Shown here one piece after another: positions 6,233-7,849 of a stretch of DNA of 7,849 nt. The DNA comes from Verrucomicrobiia bacterium (GTDB taxonomy: Bacteria; Verrucomicrobiota; Verrucomicrobiia; Verrucomicrobiales; Akkermansiaceae). The notes beneath the pieces were generated by a model. It was not told the DNA's origin and made no database searches. It worked only from the letters and a program-made list of their open reading frames with translations. Where the stretch lies: the NCBI GenBank assembly GCA_947460915.1, contig CANHKJ010000136.1, positions 1-7,849 on the forward strand, read 5' to 3'. Numbering within the stretch: the stretch's first letter is position 1; every line of letters begins with the position of its first letter. Position numbers and translations under genes: made by a program.

Positions 6233-7105
6233 TTATTCACCTACCTGGGCCTGAGCCAAAGAGGATGACTGAGAATTGATCGACGCGCTACCGCTACCGC
6301 CCATGGCGAGCAATTGCGAGACAGTCACGAACTTGTAGCCTTTGCGAAGCAGCGTGTCAATCGTTGCGGGCATAGCATCTACGGTAGAGGCATGAAGATC
6401 ATGGGCGAGGATGATGCTGCCATTGCTGGTAGCACTAACAATGCGTGATGTCACCACCGAGGCGCCTGGACGTTTCCAATCGAGGGGATCGACGGCCCAC
6501 ATGATCGTAGGGTAGCCGAATGTCGAGTGGATGCTCATGCGCTGGGATTGAGTCAGAGCGCCATAGGGGGGGCGCAGGGTGCGAGGACGGACACCCGCGG
6601 CACGCATGATGGCATCATCACATTTGCGAATTTCGGCAAACACGCGGTCTTGCCCCAAGGAGGAAAGCTTCGGATGATTGTAGGTATGGTTGCCGATTTC
6701 GTGGCCTTCAGCCACGGTGCGACGCACAATATTCGGGTAAAGATCGACGTTTTTCCCAATTACATAAAACGTCGCCTTTACATTACGGGCGCGAAGAATA
6801 TTAAGCAACCGCGGAGTGTTTGATGCATGTGGTCCATCGTCAAAAGTCAAGGCTACATAAGGACCGGGAACGGATACGCGACTGAACGTAACACCGCCCG
6901 ATTTGCTGAAATTGGATGGCAAACCGAGATCAGGATTACGCAGTACAGCGCCGTTTGGCATCGAATTTCGATAACCCGCATTAACAGCGGTTTTCATTGA
7001 CGCTGCGGCCTGAGATGTCGGTATCGGCGGTGATTTTTCAGGTGAGCAACTCACTACCGTGAGGGAGGAGAGAATGGAAATCAGCAAAAGGGCGGTATGC
7101 TTCAT
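6233..7105 (-). CDS. Polysaccharide deacetylase (NodB/CE4 domain), predicted lipoprotein
   Basis: This carbohydrate esterase family 4 enzyme is predicted to remove acetyl groups from N-acetylated sugars, perhaps peptidoglycan or another envelope glycan; the substrate cannot be told from sequence. Residues 1-20 form a lipoprotein signal ending VVSC, with Cys20 as the lipidated residue, so it should be membrane-anchored outside the cytoplasm. A low-complexity linker (21-80) leads to the NodB domain (about 82-268). That domain has TFDDG (87-91, catalytic base Asp89 and metal ligand Asp90), HEIGNHTYNH with metal ligands His140 and His144, RPPYG (178-182), DPLDW (206-210) and the LAH motif with His235. 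All catalytic elements are intact. A Ser/Gln/Ala-rich tail ends the protein. The ATG at 7103-7105 gives the perfect signal sequence but lacks a Shine-Dalgarno sequence. It follows the PPK2 gene by 75 bases and precedes the dynamin-like gene closely. Confidence 0.93.
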   Translation of the reverse strand: MKHTALLLISILSSLTVVSCSPEKSPPIPTSQAAASMKTAVNAGYRNSMPNGAVLRNPDLGLPSNFSKSGGVTFSRVSVPGPYVALTFDDGPHASNTPRLLNILRARNVKATFYVIGKNVDLYPNIVRRTVAEGHEIGNHTYNHPKLSSLGQDRVFAEIRKCDDAIMRAAGVRPRTLRPPYGALTQSQRMSIHSTFGYPTIMWAVDPLDWKRPGASVVTSRIVSATSNGSIILAHDLHASTVDAMPATIDTLLRKGYKFVTVSQLLAMGGSGSASINSQSSSLAQAQVGE

Positions 7106-7165
7106 AAGAGAAAGTGATCAGAAAAGAGGTAATCGCAAAAACAGTATCTTGTCACGCCTGATTTG

Positions 7166-7178
7166 CATGAACTTCATG
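7166..7178. repeat. 13-base palindrome between the PPK2 and deacetylase genes
   Basis: CATGAA-C-TTCATG is a perfect inverted repeat with a one-base centre, beginning two bases after the PPK2 stop. It lies in the 75-base gap upstream of the deacetylase gene, about 60 bases before its ATG. It lacks a T-run and its loop is too small for an RNA hairpin, so a protein-binding site is the only plausible role; chance is also possible. Confidence 0.25.
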
Positions 7179-7180
7179 AA

Positions 7181-7849
7181 TTACTCGATCACAATCGATC
7201 CCGGATCCCAAGTGGGCTGCGGATATTCCATGTTGAGAGCTCGAAGATGTTCTACCACAATCTGCGCGACTACGAGATTGCGATACCACTTGCGATTGGC
7301 GGGTACGACATACCAAGGAGCGTGATTGGTGGAGGTGCGTCCGATCATCTCCTCATATGCCGCCATGAATTCTCCCCATTGCGAGCGATCCTGAATGTCA
7401 TCGGGATTGAGCTTCCAATGCTTTTCGGGTTGGCGCAAACGAGACAACAAGCGGGACTTCTGCTCATCGGGCGAGATGTGGAGGAAAAACTTCACGATAG
7501 TCGTCCCCTCGTCCACCAGCATGCGTTCAAAGTCCACGATGTGACGGTAGCGTTTTTTCCAAACCTCATCGGGTCGAAGCTTCTTGACCTTCACAGAAAT
7601 AATGTCCTCGTAGTGGCTGCGGTTGAAAATCGCGATTTGCCCATTTCCCGGCACATGAGGATGCACGCGCCAGAGAAAGTCATGAGCCAATTCTTCCTCG
7701 CTCGGTTTTTTGAATGCCTTGACGTTAATTCCTTGGGGGTCCACGCGAGAAAACACGTGCTTCACACAGCCATCCTTACCACCCGTATCCATCGCTTGCA
7801 AAATGATCAATATGCGGTGTTTGCCTTGTGCGTAGAGTACTTTTTGCAA
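7181..7849 (-). CDS. PPK2-family polyphosphate kinase, N-terminus cut by the window edge
   Basis: This belongs to polyphosphate kinase family 2, cytoplasmic enzymes that move phosphate between inorganic polyphosphate and nucleotides. The 222 visible residues cover the P-loop kinase core. They include the Walker A region MDTGGKDG (20-27 of the fragment), the conserved DPQG and FKKPS segment (37-50), EELAHDFLWR (52-61), the Walker-B-like FNRSHYED (75-82), the Arg-rich lid region near 132-155 and HAPWYVVPANRKWYR (176-190). The FNRSHYED form, as opposed to FDRSWYN of class I, suggests the group that uses polyphosphate to phosphorylate nucleoside mono- or diphosphates; that subclass call is inference. 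Usual length is about 260-300, so some 40-70 N-terminal residues lie beyond position 7849. The first in-window codon is TTG, part of the open frame and not a start. The stop TAA is at 7181-7183. Confidence 0.93.
   Translation of the reverse strand: MQKVLYAQGKHRILIILQAMDTGGKDGCVKHVFSRVDPQGINVKAFKKPSEEELAHDFLWRVHPHVPGNGQIAIFNRSHYEDIISVKVKKLRPDEVWKKRYRHIVDFERMLVDEGTTIVKFFLHISPDEQKSRLLSRLRQPEKHWKLNPDDIQDRSQWGEFMAAYEEMIGRTSTNHAPWYVVPANRKWYRNLVVAQIVVEHLRALNMEYPQPTWDPGSIVIE

Noticed and set aside
4468..6240. The deacetylase, GTPase and small membrane protein as a known anti-phage defence operon
   Set aside because: No nuclease, sensor, toxin or other defence effector is present, and the neighbours are core metabolic genes. 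The evidence does not go beyond a dynamin-like fold.

Overview
This 7.85 kb window holds nine protein-coding genes, all on the minus strand, so transcription runs from high to low coordinates. The two outer genes (a PPK2 polyphosphate kinase at the right edge and UMP kinase at the left edge) run off the window. No RNA gene, mobile element, CRISPR array or pseudogene is visible, and no gap between genes exceeds about 120 bases. It looks like chromosomal core DNA of a Gram-negative-type bacterium with lipoproteins, moderate GC and very few Shine-Dalgarno sequences. The LeuC and LeuD motifs resemble, from memory, a group shared by cyanobacteria and some other phyla. The whole set fits Verrucomicrobiota or a relative best, but this is inference and was not tested by a search.

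Reading in the direction of transcription, the first block (7849 to 4468) has a PPK2-family kinase fragment, a lipoprotein polysaccharide deacetylase with a complete NodB catalytic set, and a dynamin-like GTPase with a C-terminal membrane hairpin. A small glycine-rich single-pass membrane protein of unknown function follows (4350 to 4090). The deacetylase and the GTPase are close enough to be co-transcribed; an alternative GTG start for the GTPase would even overlap the deacetylase stop. This stretch is the least ordinary part of the window and may serve the envelope.

The second block (4013 to 1271) is a compact leuC-leuD-rpe cluster: both subunits of isopropylmalate isomerase (leucine synthesis) followed by ribulose-phosphate 3-epimerase (pentose phosphate pathway / Calvin-type reactions). 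A TTGACA-containing promoter candidate with 17-base spacing lies just upstream of leuC, and the predicted transcript would begin with a short GC hairpin whose second arm is the only Shine-Dalgarno-like sequence.

The third block (1219 to 1) has a 182-residue exported protein that I do not recognise, then the first 196 residues of UMP kinase (pyrH). I see no clearly novel system here. The best candidates for follow-up are the dynamin-like GTPase with its neighbours, the two unknown small proteins, and the near absence of ribosome binding sites.
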